From: Streptomyces hyderabadensis
GTDB lineage: Bacteria; Actinomycetota; Actinomycetes; Streptomycetales; Streptomycetaceae
Assembly: GCF_020404845.1 (NCBI RefSeq)
Contig: NZ_JAIOJZ010000006.1
Span: forward strand, 145,263-209,262
Reading direction: 5' to 3'
Length of the DNA: 64,000 bases
Part shown: one piece after another, positions 29,906 through 38,567 of the stretch
Layout of the letters: every line of letters starts with the position of its first letter
Position numbering within the stretch: position 1 is the stretch's first letter
The notes under the pieces: model-generated
Told to the model about the DNA's origin: nothing
Seen by the model: the letters and a program-made list of their open reading frames with translations, nothing else
Databases searched by the model: none
Program-made: the position numbers and the translations under genes

Positions 29906-32260
29906 TTGAGTCGTGAAACTGACAGTTCGTCCTCCGGGCCCCACGGGCGCGGCGGAGCCGCATACCCGTCGGGCACCCCGCCCTACGGGACACCCACGGC
30001 TTCCGACGCCGGTGCGGACGCGGGCCGTTCGGCCGCGCGACCGGAGGAGCGCAAGACCGAGACGACGCTGACCACCCGGATCCGGATCAACATCCCCGGG
30101 TCGCGGCCCATTCCGCCGGTCGTCGTGCGCAAGCCCGTCGCGGAGGGCGCGGACGGCGCGGAGGGCGCCGACGACACGGAGACGACGGGCCGGCGGCCCG
30201 CGCCGGCACCGAGCGCCGCCGCACCCGCGGCCGCCGCCCCCGAGGCTCCCGCCGAGGCCGCCCAGCCCGCCGAGGAGAAGCCGACCAGCGACTGGTTCGC
30301 GCCACGCAAGTCGGGCGCGGGCAAGGGCACTCCGGGTGGCGGCTCCACCAACGGTGCCGGTCTGCCGGGCGGTTCGGGCCCGGCCGCCGGAGGCCCGGGG
30401 GCAGCGGGCCCGGGCCCCGCGGGCGCGGGTGCCTCGGGTGCCGGTGCGCGGCCGGGCGGCGGGAGTGGCCGTCCCGGTGGTGTCGTCGGCTCCATGAGCG
30501 CACCCGGCGGCTCCCGGCCCGGCTCCGCGGGCGGCGCCGCCCGCTCCGGTGCGACCGGCGGACCCGTGGCGCCCGGCCACGGTGGCGGCACCGGTTCCTT
30601 CGACGTGACCGAGGCGCTGGCCGCCGGTCCGCTGGGCGGCAACGGCAACGGGAACAGCGCAGGCAACGGCGCAGGCAACAGCAGCAGCAACGGCACCCGG
30701 CCCGGTGCCGACGCCGGTACCGGACCGCGCCGCGACGACCTGCCGTACTTCGCGGGGGAGGGGCAGACCGCCCCGGGCCCCGGTGCCCCCGGCGAGCAGC
30801 ACAACGGCCTGAACGGGCAGTCCCCGTACGGCACCGGGCCCCAGGGCCCCGCGGGACCGACGAGCGGCCCCGCCACCGGCGACAGCCGGCTGTCGCCGCC
30901 CCCGGTCGGCGACCTCGGCGACCTGGGGATGCCCGCGGGACCCGGAGCGCCGGGCGGGCCGCGCGAGACCGCGCCGAACGGCCTGCGCGGACCGGGAGGA
31001 CCCGGCGCCCCGGGCGGCCCCGGCAGGCCCGCGGGCCCCGGTCCCGGCGCGGGCCCGGACGCCGGCCGGCCCGGCCCCGGCGGCGGGCTCAGCGACGACA
31101 CCGCGATCCTGACCCCGCAGCGGCCGGTCCCCCCCGGCGCGGGCAACCCGGACAACGTCTCCGGCAACACCGTGACCAGCGGCATCCCCGTCGTACCGGG
31201 CGAGCGCACCGCACCGTTCCCGCCCGCCACCGGCGACCGGCCGCTGCCGCACACGCCGCCCAAGCTGCCCGAGCCGGTCTCCGCGCCCCCGGCGAGCCCC
31301 GCCAAGCCCGCCAAGAAGAAGGGGCGCGGGAAGCTCCCGCTGCTCGTCGGCGGTCTGGTCGTCGTCGCCGGTGTCACCTACGGCGCCGGTCTGCTGATGA
31401 ACCGCTCCGACGTGCCCAAGGGCACCACCGTGCTCGGCGTCGACATCGGCGGCGGCACCCGCGACGACGCCGTGGAGAAGCTGGACAAGGCCCTGGGCGA
31501 GCGTGCGGCCAAGCCGCTCAAGCTCACGGTGGGCGGCGACACCGTCACCCTGAAGCCGGACCAGGCGGGTCTCCAGCTCGACACCCAGGCCACGGCCAGC
31601 GACGCGGCGACGAGCGACTACAACCCGGTGTCCGTGATCGGCTCGCTCTTCGGCCAGAAGCGGGTCGTCGAGCCGGTCATGCCCGTCGACGAGGAGAAGC
31701 TGCACGCCGCCCTGGAGAACGCCGCGGGCGGGGCCGGTTCGGTGACCGAGGGCACCATCAAGTTCGAGTCGGGCAAGGCCGTCCCCGTGTACGGCAAGGC
31801 CGGCAAGGGCATAGACGTGGCCAAGTCCGCCGAGGCCGTGCAGGCCGCGTACCGCGCCCAGGTGGAGACCGGCACCGCCACCGCGGTGAACGTGCCGACG
31901 ACCACCAAGGAGCCCACGGTCTCCAAGGCCGAGGTCGACCGGATGCTGAAGGAGTTCGCCGAGCCGGCCATGTCGGACCGCGTGACCGTGCAGACGGACC
32001 CGGCCCACTCCATCCCGATGAGCCCCGAGAAGTCGCTGTGGAAGTTCCTCCGGGTCACGGCCGTCGACGGCAAGCTCGTCGACAAGCCCGACCTGAACGC
32101 CCTCAAGGAGCTGTACGGCCAGACCTTCGACGGAGTGCTCATCACCCGGGCCAACGGTGAGAAGACCGCCGTCACCCCGCAGGACGTCTACGGCGCCATG
32201 CGCCAGGCACTGAAGAGCAAGACCGACCGGGTGGCCGTCATCGACACCGACCCCAGCTGA
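29906..32260 (+). CDS. Membrane protein with long disordered cytoplasmic region and extracellular peptidoglycan-binding-like/VanW-type domains
   Basis: This is a 784-aa protein starting with TTG (GGGAG 9 nt upstream). Residues 1-470 are Gly/Pro/Ala-rich and almost certainly disordered. One helix follows at about 478-497 (LPLLVGGLVVVAGVTYGAGLL). The outer part of about 285 residues has two similar modules: VPKGTTVLGVDIGGGTRDDAV...LTVGGDTVTLKPDQAGL, and later ...KTAVTPQDVYGAM. These resemble the PG_binding_4 domain seen with VanW and L,D-transpeptidases. No YkuD catalytic Cys or VanW core is evident, so a cell-wall-contact role is inference. Confidence 0.75.
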   Translation: MSRETDSSSSGPHGRGGAAYPSGTPPYGTPTASDAGADAGRSAARPEERKTETTLTTRIRINIPGSRPIPPVVVRKPVAEGADGAEGADDTETTGRRPAPAPSAAAPAAAAPEAPAEAAQPAEEKPTSDWFAPRKSGAGKGTPGGGSTNGAGLPGGSGPAAGGPGAAGPGPAGAGASGAGARPGGGSGRPGGVVGSMSAPGGSRPGSAGGAARSGATGGPVAPGHGGGTGSFDVTEALAAGPLGGNGNGNSAGNGAGNSSSNGTRPGADAGTGPRRDDLPYFAGEGQTAPGPGAPGEQHNGLNGQSPYGTGPQGPAGPTSGPATGDSRLSPPPVGDLGDLGMPAGPGAPGGPRETAPNGLRGPGGPGAPGGPGRPAGPGPGAGPDAGRPGPGGGLSDDTAILTPQRPVPPGAGNPDNVSGNTVTSGIPVVPGERTAPFPPATGDRPLPHTPPKLPEPVSAPPASPAKPAKKKGRGKLPLLVGGLVVVAGVTYGAGLLMNRSDVPKGTTVLGVDIGGGTRDDAVEKLDKALGERAAKPLKLTVGGDTVTLKPDQAGLQLDTQATASDAATSDYNPVSVIGSLFGQKRVVEPVMPVDEEKLHAALENAAGGAGSVTEGTIKFESGKAVPVYGKAGKGIDVAKSAEAVQAAYRAQVETGTATAVNVPTTTKEPTVSKAEVDRMLKEFAEPAMSDRVTVQTDPAHSIPMSPEKSLWKFLRVTAVDGKLVDKPDLNALKELYGQTFDGVLITRANGEKTAVTPQDVYGAMRQALKSKTDRVAVIDTDPS

Positions 32261-32273
32261 CCCGGTCACGGCA

Positions 32274-32305
32274 GAGGGGCGCCCGGCACTCGCCGGGCGC
32301 CCCTC
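32274..32305 (+). terminator. Terminator after the disordered membrane-protein gene
   Basis: GAGGGGCGCCCGGC pairs perfectly with GCCGGGCGCCCCTC (14 bp, 4-nt loop), starting 14 nt after the stop codon. Confidence 0.9.
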
Positions 32306-32402
32306 GCGCCGTACCCGGCCGGGAACCGCATGACATCTGTCATCCCGCACCCGGGACCGCCGACACTGCCGGGCGCCCGCCCCCCGCGGCCACGATGGGG
32401 CC

Positions 32403-33347
32403 ATGACGAGGACAACGGTGGTCGGCTTCGACCAGGTGACCAAGGCGTACGGCGACGTCCGGGCCGTCGACGGGCTGACACTCGCCCTGCACCCCGGGCA
32501 GACCGTGGCCCTGCTGGGCCCGAACGGGGCGGGCAAGTCGACCACGCTCGACCTGCTGCTCGGCCTCAGGCGCCCCGACGCCGGCACCGTGCGGGTGTTC
32601 GGCACCGAACCCCGCGAGGCCATCGTCGCCGGACGGGTCGGTGCCATGCTGCAGAGCGGCGGCCTGATGGACGAGATCACGGTCGCCGAGATCGTCCGGC
32701 TGGCCTGCGCGCTGCACCCCAAGGCCCACCCGGTCGCCGAGGTGCTGGCCCGCGCCGGACTCACCAAGATCGCCGACCGCCGGGTCGACAAGCTCTCCGG
32801 CGGCCAGGCCCAGCGGGTCCGATTCGCGCTCGCAACCGCGGGCGACAGTGACCTGATCGTCCTGGACGAGCCCACCACCGGCATGGACGTGACCGCCCGC
32901 CAGGCCTTCTGGGCCACCATGCGCGAGCAGGCCGACCAGGGCCGCACCGTGCTCTTCGCCACGCACTACCTGGAGGAGGCCGACGCCATCGCCGACCGGG
33001 TGATCGTCCTGCACCGGGGCCGGCTGCTGGCCGACGGCACCGCCGCCGAGATCAAGGCCAGGGCCGGAGCCCGCCGGATCTCCTTCGAGCTGGACGGCGG
33101 CCCGGACGGGACCGTCGACGAGGCGGCGCTGCGCGCGCTGCCCCACCTGACCTCGCTCACGGTGTCCCCGAGCGGCTCCGCCGCAGGCCCCGGCACGACC
33201 GTGCGCATCCAGTCCTCCGACGCCGACGCCACCGCGCACGCCCTGTACCGCCTCGGCCTCTACCCCCGCAACCTCGAAGTCGCCGGCCTCGGACTCGAGC
33301 AGGCCTTCGTCGCCCTCACCGCCGCCGAGGAGGCCAAGCAGCCGTGA
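32403..33347 (+). CDS. ABC transporter ATP-binding protein (exporter, DrrA/CcmA type)
   Basis: This 314-aa ATPase has Walker A GPNGAGKST (about residues 39-47), signature KLSGGQAQRVRFA and Walker B DLIVLDEPTTGMD. A C-terminal extension typical of drug or lipid exporters follows. It begins a four-gene operon in which each junction overlaps (GTGA, GTGA, ATGA): ATPase, permease, histidine kinase, response regulator. Exporters in such sets usually remove a lipid, peptide or drug that the kinase senses. Confidence 0.92.
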   Translation: MTRTTVVGFDQVTKAYGDVRAVDGLTLALHPGQTVALLGPNGAGKSTTLDLLLGLRRPDAGTVRVFGTEPREAIVAGRVGAMLQSGGLMDEITVAEIVRLACALHPKAHPVAEVLARAGLTKIADRRVDKLSGGQAQRVRFALATAGDSDLIVLDEPTTGMDVTARQAFWATMREQADQGRTVLFATHYLEEADAIADRVIVLHRGRLLADGTAAEIKARAGARRISFELDGGPDGTVDEAALRALPHLTSLTVSPSGSAAGPGTTVRIQSSDADATAHALYRLGLYPRNLEVAGLGLEQAFVALTAAEEAKQP

Positions 33348-34084
33348 ACAGCCTGATCAAGCTCGAACTCACCCGGGCGCTGCGCAACCGCAAATTCCTG
33401 TTCTTCTCGGTGATCTACCCCTCGGCCCTGTTCCTGCTGATCGCGGGCAGCGCCGACGGCACCGCCGAGGTCGACGGCACCGGACTGACCCTGCCGACCT
33501 TCTTCATGGTCTCGATGGCCTCCTTCGGCGCCCTGACCGCCGTGCTGATGGGCAACAGCGAGCGCATCGCCAAGGAACGCGAGAGCGGCTGGGTGCGCCA
33601 GCTGCGGCTGACCGCCCTCCCGGGCCGCGGCTACGTCCTCGCCAAGACCGCGAGCGCCGCCGTCGTCAGCCTGCCCTCCATCGTCGTCGTCTTCGTCGTC
33701 GCCGCGGCCGTGAAGGACGTACGCCTGGAGGCCTGGCAGTGGCTCGCCCTCACCGGTGTGATCTGGGCCGGCAGCCTGGTCTTCGCCGCGCTCGGCGTGG
33801 CCATCGGGTACCTGGCGACCGGGGACGCGGTGCGGCCCATCACGATGATCGTGTACTTCGGCCTGTCCATGCTCGGCGGCCTGTGGATGCCCACCACCAC
33901 CTTCCCGCAGTGGCTGCGGGACATCGCCGAGTGGCTGCCCACGCACGCGTACGCTGCCCTCGGGCAGTCGATCGAACAGAGTCACGCCCCGCACGCACAG
34001 GACCTCGCCGTCCTCGCCGTCTACTTCGTGCTCTTCGCGGGCGGCGCGGCCTGGCTGTACCGGAAGGACACGCTGAAGGCGTGA
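33344..34084 (+). CDS. ABC-2 type exporter permease
   Basis: This 246-aa membrane protein has six predicted helices and the ABC-2 signature region ending MLGGLWMPTTTFPQWLRDIAEWLPTH (positions near residues 170-195). It starts with the GTG that overlaps the ATPase stop, so stoichiometric synthesis is likely. It forms the channel for the adjacent ATPase. Confidence 0.9.
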   Translation: MNSLIKLELTRALRNRKFLFFSVIYPSALFLLIAGSADGTAEVDGTGLTLPTFFMVSMASFGALTAVLMGNSERIAKERESGWVRQLRLTALPGRGYVLAKTASAAVVSLPSIVVVFVVAAAVKDVRLEAWQWLALTGVIWAGSLVFAALGVAIGYLATGDAVRPITMIVYFGLSMLGGLWMPTTTFPQWLRDIAEWLPTHAYAALGQSIEQSHAPHAQDLAVLAVYFVLFAGGAAWLYRKDTLKA

Positions 34085-35247
34085 GCGGCGTCGGCATCGG
34101 GCAGCGCCCGGAGAACCGCAGGCAGAAGACCGTCAAGGTGATGTGGACGGCCATCTGGCTGGCCTATCTGAGCGCCCCCGTCAGCGACCTGCTGCACGGC
34201 GGTCACGCCGCCGGTGTCCAGGTCCTCGGCTGGACCGGCCTGGTCGCCTTCGTGGTCTGGTACATGCTGCTGCTCTTCCGCACCGGCCGCGGCGACCGGA
34301 CCCGGCTGGTCCTCGGCTCCCTCGCCGTCCTCGCGGCCCAGTCCACGCTCCTCGCCCTCACCCTGGGCCGCGAGTGGCTGGTCCTCTTCGTGTACGTCGC
34401 GATCGCCTCCGGTGCCGCCCTGCCGCCGCGGCTGGCCCGCTGGACGATCCCGGGCGCCTCGGCGCTGCTCACGGTCGTCGCGCTCGCGGTGCCGGACGGG
34501 ACCTCCTTCATCGCCGCGCTGCTGCTCCCGGCGCTGCTGGGCGGCTTCGCCATGACCGGTGTGCGCGAGCTGATCCGGACCACCATCGCGCTGCGCGAGG
34601 CCCGCGCCACCGTCGCCCAGCTCGCCGCCAACGAGGAACGGCTGCGCCTCGCCCGCGACCTGCACGACCTGCTGGGCCACTCGCTCTCCCTGATCACCCT
34701 GAAGAGCGAGCTGGCGGGCCGCATGCTGCCCGCCCACCCCGACAAGGCCGCCCAGCAGGTCGCCGACATCGAACAGGTCAGCCGCCAGGCCCTGGTCGAC
34801 GTCCGGGAGGCCGTCACCGGCTACCGCCGCGCCCGCCTCAGCACCGAACTGGCGGGCGCCAAGGTCGCGTTGACGGCCGCGGGGGTGGTCGCCGAGCTGC
34901 CCGGCGAACCGGACCTGACCGGCGTCCCCGAGGAGTCCGAGACGGCCCTCGCCTGGGCACTGCGCGAGGCGGTCACCAACGTCGTACGGCACAGCGGTGC
35001 CCGGCGCTGCGTGGTGGAGCTGCTGGGGCGCCAGACACTGGACGGCGCGGTGCTCGAACTGTTGGTGGAGGACAACGGCTCCGGCCGCCCCGCCGCCGCG
35101 AGCACCCCCGGCAACGGTCTCACCGGGCTCGCCGAACGCCTGGAGAAGGCGGGCGGCACACTGGAGGCGGGCGGGACCCACCGGGGATTCCGGCTGGTCG
35201 CCCGCGTCCCGGCGGCCGCCCGCGCCGACATAGGATCCGGGGCATGA
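34081..35247 (+). CDS. Sensor histidine kinase (NarL/DesK type)
   Basis: This 388-aa kinase has about five N-terminal helices (residues 20-150) with little extracellular loop, suggesting intramembrane sensing. The HisKA_3 dimerisation box LARDLHDLLGHSL follows with phospho-accepting His195, then HATPase_c with the N-box ALREAVTNVVRHSGA and GNGLTGLAERL. The GTG at 34081 overlaps the permease stop (GTGA). This layout recalls DesK, which senses membrane state, but the stimulus here is unknown. Confidence 0.9.
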   Translation: MSGVGIGQRPENRRQKTVKVMWTAIWLAYLSAPVSDLLHGGHAAGVQVLGWTGLVAFVVWYMLLLFRTGRGDRTRLVLGSLAVLAAQSTLLALTLGREWLVLFVYVAIASGAALPPRLARWTIPGASALLTVVALAVPDGTSFIAALLLPALLGGFAMTGVRELIRTTIALREARATVAQLAANEERLRLARDLHDLLGHSLSLITLKSELAGRMLPAHPDKAAQQVADIEQVSRQALVDVREAVTGYRRARLSTELAGAKVALTAAGVVAELPGEPDLTGVPEESETALAWALREAVTNVVRHSGARRCVVELLGRQTLDGAVLELLVEDNGSGRPAAASTPGNGLTGLAERLEKAGGTLEAGGTHRGFRLVARVPAAARADIGSGA

Positions 35248-35858
35248 GCCGCACGATCAAGGTCCTGCTTGCGGAGGACCAGGCGATGGTCCGCGAGGCA
35301 CTGGCCGCCCTGCTCGGCCTGGAGGAGGACATCGAGGTCGTCGCCCAGGTGGCGCGCGGCGACGAGGTGCTGGACGCCGCCCGCGCCCACGGCGTCGACG
35401 TGGCCCTGCTGGACATCGAGATGCCCGGCGCGACCGGCATCGAGGCGGCGGCCCTGCTCCACCGGGAACTCCCGGCCGTGAAGCTGGTCGTCCTCACCAC
35501 CTTCGGCCGCCCCGGCTACCTGCGCAGCGCCATGGAGTCCGGCGCCGACGCCTTCCTGGTCAAGGACGCCCCGGCCGCCCAGCTCGCCGCAGCGGTGCGC
35601 AAGGTGCTGGCGGGCGAGCGGGTCATCGACCCGACCCTGGCGGCGGCGGCCCTCGCCGAGGGCGCCAACCCCCTGACCGACCGCGAACGCGAGGTCCTCC
35701 GCGCCGCCGCCGACGGCTCCACCAACGCCGAACTCGCCACGGCCCTCCACCTCTCCCAGGGCACGGTCCGCAACTACCTCTCCACGGCCATCCAGAAACT
35801 GGCGGTCCGGAACAGGGCGGAAGCGGTCCAGGTGGCCAGGAACAAGGGCTGGCTGTAA
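35244..35858 (+). CDS. LuxR/NarL-type response regulator
   Basis: This 204-aa regulator has a receiver domain with acidic pocket AEDQAM, phospho-acceptor Asp57 in LLDIEMPG, Thr in VVLTTFG and Lys in FLVKDAP. It is joined to a C-terminal LuxR helix-turn-helix (LTDREREVLRAAADG; HLSQGTVRNYLS). It is coupled to the kinase by ATGA overlap. It probably activates its own exporter operon. Confidence 0.92.
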   Translation: MSRTIKVLLAEDQAMVREALAALLGLEEDIEVVAQVARGDEVLDAARAHGVDVALLDIEMPGATGIEAAALLHRELPAVKLVVLTTFGRPGYLRSAMESGADAFLVKDAPAAQLAAAVRKVLAGERVIDPTLAAAALAEGANPLTDREREVLRAAADGSTNAELATALHLSQGTVRNYLSTAIQKLAVRNRAEAVQVARNKGWL

Positions 35859-35894
35859 AGCACTCAGCTGCGGGCAGTCGTGCCGCTGGGGCGA

Positions 35895-35936
35895 TGGGGG
35901 TCCCCCCCGCGCGAGCGAAGCCGAGCGTGGGGGAGG
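35895..35936. repeat. Streptomyces intergenic hairpin repeat
   Basis: The segment GGGGGTCCCCCCC ... GCGAGCGAAGCCGAG ... GTGGGGGAG is a variant of a short, widely dispersed intergenic element that I recognise from many Streptomyces chromosomes. The C-run and G-run pair around a GAGCGAAGCCGA loop. Here it follows the response-regulator gene and may serve as a terminator for both convergent operons. Confidence 0.75.
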
Positions 35937-36004
35937 GCGGGCGCAGGCGGCATCCTGTCAGCGCGGGCAAGCGACCCCACCCCCCGGCTCGCACCCACCG
36001 ACGC

Positions 36005-36925
36005 TCAGTTCAGCATCGCCCGAGCCGCCCGGGCCTCCCCCCGCACCTCCTCCGCGACCGCCTGATCCACCGCCGCCACCACCTCCGCGTACGCCTCCAA
36101 CTCCCCGGCCCCCGCCGAGAACTCCCCCCGCTGCACCAGCAACCGCGCCCGCTCGTACCGCAACCGCGCCGCATGCGCCGGCAACAGCAGCGCCAGGTCG
36201 ACCGCCCACAGCCCCACCGCCGACTGCTCCGGCCGCCGGGCCGCCCACGCCCGGATGTTGTTCAGCACCCGCGACACGACGTCCAACGGCGCCGCGGGCT
36301 CCAGCATCGACGGCCGCAGCCCGGCCCCCGTCGCGCCCGCGACCAGCACCTCCGCGTCCTGCCCGGTCAGCAGCCGCCCCCCGTCGAACGGGTCGACGAG
36401 CACCCGCTCCTCCAGCGACCCGGACGGCGACCCGGACAGAGACCCGGTCGGCGACCCCGGCACCGGCTCCGACTCCGCCCCGAACCCGACCACGAAGTGC
36501 CCCGGCAACGCGACCCCGTACACCGGCGCCCCCGCCCGCCGGGCCACCTCCAGCCACACCACCGACAGCAGGATCGGCAGCCCGCGCCGCCGCCGCAGCA
36601 CCTCGTGCAGCAGCGACGACTCCAGCCGCTGGTAGTCGGCCGCGACCCCGTGGAACCCGTACCGCTCGCCCAGCAGGTCCCGCAGCGCCACCGCCCAGGC
36701 CCGCGGCGTACCCGGCCGGAACGGGAGCTGTCCGGCCAGCCGGTCCAGTTCCACCTGCGCGGCGTCCAGCCCCGCCTCGTCCAGGGTCCCGTCCGCCTCC
36801 GCGCCCACCAGCAGGCACAGCGTGGCCAGGTCGGGCCGCTCGGACCGGGCCTCTTCGGCGAACCGCCGGCGCAGTTCGGCCGAACGTTCCGGCGACGGGG
36901 GCTGGGGTGGCTGAGGATGACGCAT
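36005..36925 (-). CDS. SirB1-like transglutaminase-fold protein
   Basis: This is a 306-aa protein of the SirB1 N-terminal family (LESSLLHEVLRRRRGLPILLSVVWLEVARRAG; VYGVALPGHFVVGF). The family has a transglutaminase-like fold; the conserved LPGHFVVG His is present, but a catalytic Cys is not obvious, so enzymatic activity is doubtful. A linker of repeated GSPTGS/GSLSGS/GSPSGS residues interrupts the domain. It lies 41 nt after the GNAT gene and is likely cotranscribed. A GTG at 36946 is an alternative start. Confidence 0.85.
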   Translation of the reverse strand: MRHPQPPQPPSPERSAELRRRFAEEARSERPDLATLCLLVGAEADGTLDEAGLDAAQVELDRLAGQLPFRPGTPRAWAVALRDLLGERYGFHGVAADYQRLESSLLHEVLRRRRGLPILLSVVWLEVARRAGAPVYGVALPGHFVVGFGAESEPVPGSPTGSLSGSPSGSLEERVLVDPFDGGRLLTGQDAEVLVAGATGAGLRPSMLEPAAPLDVVSRVLNNIRAWAARRPEQSAVGLWAVDLALLLPAHAARLRYERARLLVQRGEFSAGAGELEAYAEVVAAVDQAVAEEVRGEARAARAMLN

Positions 36926-36966
36926 GCCCCAATCGTGCCCTTTCACAGCGATGTCACGGCGACGGG

Positions 36967-37989
36967 TCACCGGTCCGTCCCGGCGTCCCCGGGCTCCCGG
37001 TAGTGGTGGTAGGCGTGGTGCGCGGCGAAGCCCGTCCCGGCGTACAGCGCCCGGGCCCCCGCGTTGTCCGTCTCCACCTGGAGCCACGCCGCCGACGCGC
37101 CCTCGTCGAGCGCCCGCCGGGCCAGCGCGGCCAGCACGGCGGTCGCGAGCCCCCGGCGCCGCTGCGCGGGGTCGACCTCGACGGCCGCGAAGGAGGCCCA
37201 GCGCCCGTCCACGACACACCGGCCGATCGCCGCCGGGATGCCCGGGCCGTCCGCGGCCGCGCCGGGCACCGACGCGAACCACACCGACGGCCCGCCGCCC
37301 AGCACCCGCAGGGCCACGTCGCTCACACCCTTGCGCTGGTACCGCGCCAGCCAGGCCTCGTCCGCCTCCCGGGACAGGACCACACCGGCGCCCTCGGCCC
37401 GGTCGGCGACCGGAGCCAGCGCGCCGGTCCACACCTCGGCCGTCACCTCCCGGACCCAGCCCCGCCGCTCCAGCTCCGCGCAGAGCAGCTCCTGGGTGCC
37501 CTCGGCGCCGGTGGCGGTCTGGACGTACGCGGGCAGCCCGCGCTCGCGGTACCAGCGGCGTACGGCCGTCAGCGCCTCGTCGAGCGGCAGGCCCGGATCG
37601 CCCAGCGGCAGTACGGAGTTGGCCCGCCGGGTGAAGCCCCCGGCCGCCCGCAGCTCCCAGGCGCCGAGCCGCTCGCTCTCCACCGGGGGCCAGGCCCGCG
37701 CGGCGACACGCGCCAGCTCCTCGTAGGACGCCGCGGGGCCGCGGCGGCGGGCCGGCGCGGGCGGCACGACCTTTCCGGCGACCAGGTCGGACTCGGCGAC
37801 ACGGACGCTCTCGCCACTCTTTCGTGTGATCAGCAGCACACCGTCGGTCCATGATGTGAGAACACCGACCGTGTCGGTGAACCTCTGACCTGCGACACCA
37901 GCGTCGCTCAAGCGCCGTACGGAGACTCGTTTACCCACGTCAGCAGCGGTGATACGGACCTCAAGTCGCCCTGCGGCAGAGATTTCCAC
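36967..37989 (-). CDS. GNAT acetyltransferase with N-terminal SH3-like domain (Rv0428c family)
   Basis: This is a 340-aa protein. The first ~75 residues (VGKRVSVRRL ... DTVGVLTSW ... SVRVAESDLV) look like the SH3-type barrel found in mycobacterial Rv0428c. The C-terminal ~150 residues are a GNAT domain with the acetyl-CoA loop VDPAQRRRGLATAVLAAL and WLQVETDNAGARALYAGTGF. The substrate is unknown. The GTG at 37989 is preferred because GGAGGGG lies about 12 nt upstream; an ATG at 38019 is possible. It is divergent from the ferredoxin gene. Confidence 0.88.
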   Translation of the reverse strand: MEISAAGRLEVRITAADVGKRVSVRRLSDAGVAGQRFTDTVGVLTSWTDGVLLITRKSGESVRVAESDLVAGKVVPPAPARRRGPAASYEELARVAARAWPPVESERLGAWELRAAGGFTRRANSVLPLGDPGLPLDEALTAVRRWYRERGLPAYVQTATGAEGTQELLCAELERRGWVREVTAEVWTGALAPVADRAEGAGVVLSREADEAWLARYQRKGVSDVALRVLGGGPSVWFASVPGAAADGPGIPAAIGRCVVDGRWASFAAVEVDPAQRRRGLATAVLAALARRALDEGASAAWLQVETDNAGARALYAGTGFAAHHAYHHYREPGDAGTDR

Positions 37990-38129
37990 GGGTCTGTCCA
38001 CCCCTCCTGTTCGGATCATGCCCAAGAACGGAGATACTAGGGGCGGGCATCGACGACGCCGCGCTCCCGCGCGCCAGGCGGCGGAGCCTGAGGAGGCCCG
38101 CCAGCGCCCTATCGAGGAGGAACGACAGC

Positions 38130-38450
38130 GTGACCTACGTCATCGCGCAGCCTTGTGTCGACGTGAAGGACAAGGCGTGCATCGAGGAGTGCCCGGTCGA
38201 CTGCATCTACGAGGGCCAGCGGTCCTTGTACATCCACCCGGACGAATGCGTCGACTGTGGTGCCTGTGAGCCGGTCTGCCCGGTCGAGGCGATCTTCTAC
38301 GAGGACGACACTCCCGAGGAGTGGAAGGACTACTACAAGGCGAACGTCGAGTTCTTCGACGAGCTCGGTTCGCCGGGCGGCGCCAGCAAGCTGGGGCTGA
38401 TCGAGCGCGACCACCCCTTCGTCGCCGCGCTGCCGCCGCAGAACCAGTAA
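38130..38450 (+). CDS. fdxA: Seven-iron ferredoxin
   Basis: This 106-aa electron carrier has the [3Fe-4S]/[4Fe-4S] pattern: early cysteines CVDVKDKACIEECPVDCIY, then CVDCGACEPVCPVEAI, and a C-terminal helix extension. It donates electrons to cytochromes P450 or other reductases; the partner is not nearby. The GTG at 38130 follows GAGGAGG by 8 nt. The fdxA-dapC neighbourhood is also the mycobacterial one (Rv1177-Rv1178). Confidence 0.93.
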   Translation: MTYVIAQPCVDVKDKACIEECPVDCIYEGQRSLYIHPDECVDCGACEPVCPVEAIFYEDDTPEEWKDYYKANVEFFDELGSPGGASKLGLIERDHPFVAALPPQNQ

Positions 38451-38469
38451 GAGCGGCCCGCACTCGCGC

Positions 38470-38525
38470 CGCCTCGGTCCCGTACGGCCCGGTCACCCCG
38501 ATCGGCGCCGCACGGGACCGAGGCG
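38470..38525 (+). terminator. Terminator of fdxA
   Basis: CGCCTCGGTCCCGT at 38470-38483 pairs perfectly with ACGGGACCGAGGCG at 38512-38525 and is followed by TTT. The 28-nt loop is itself GC-rich. The hairpin ends 42 nt before the dapC start. Confidence 0.75.
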
Positions 38526-38567
38526 TTTGCCGTGCCGGGCACTCACGAGGAAAGGGAGCCACCCACC

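Noticed and set aside
29651..32962. Long minus-strand frame opposite the Gly/Pro-rich membrane protein
   Set aside because: It mirrors the repetitive coding DNA of the plus strand and has no family motif.
36926..36946. GTG at 36946 as the start of the SirB1-like gene
   Set aside because: It is possible, but the ATG at 36925 gives the normal N-terminus; neither has a strong SD, so ATG was kept and the other noted.
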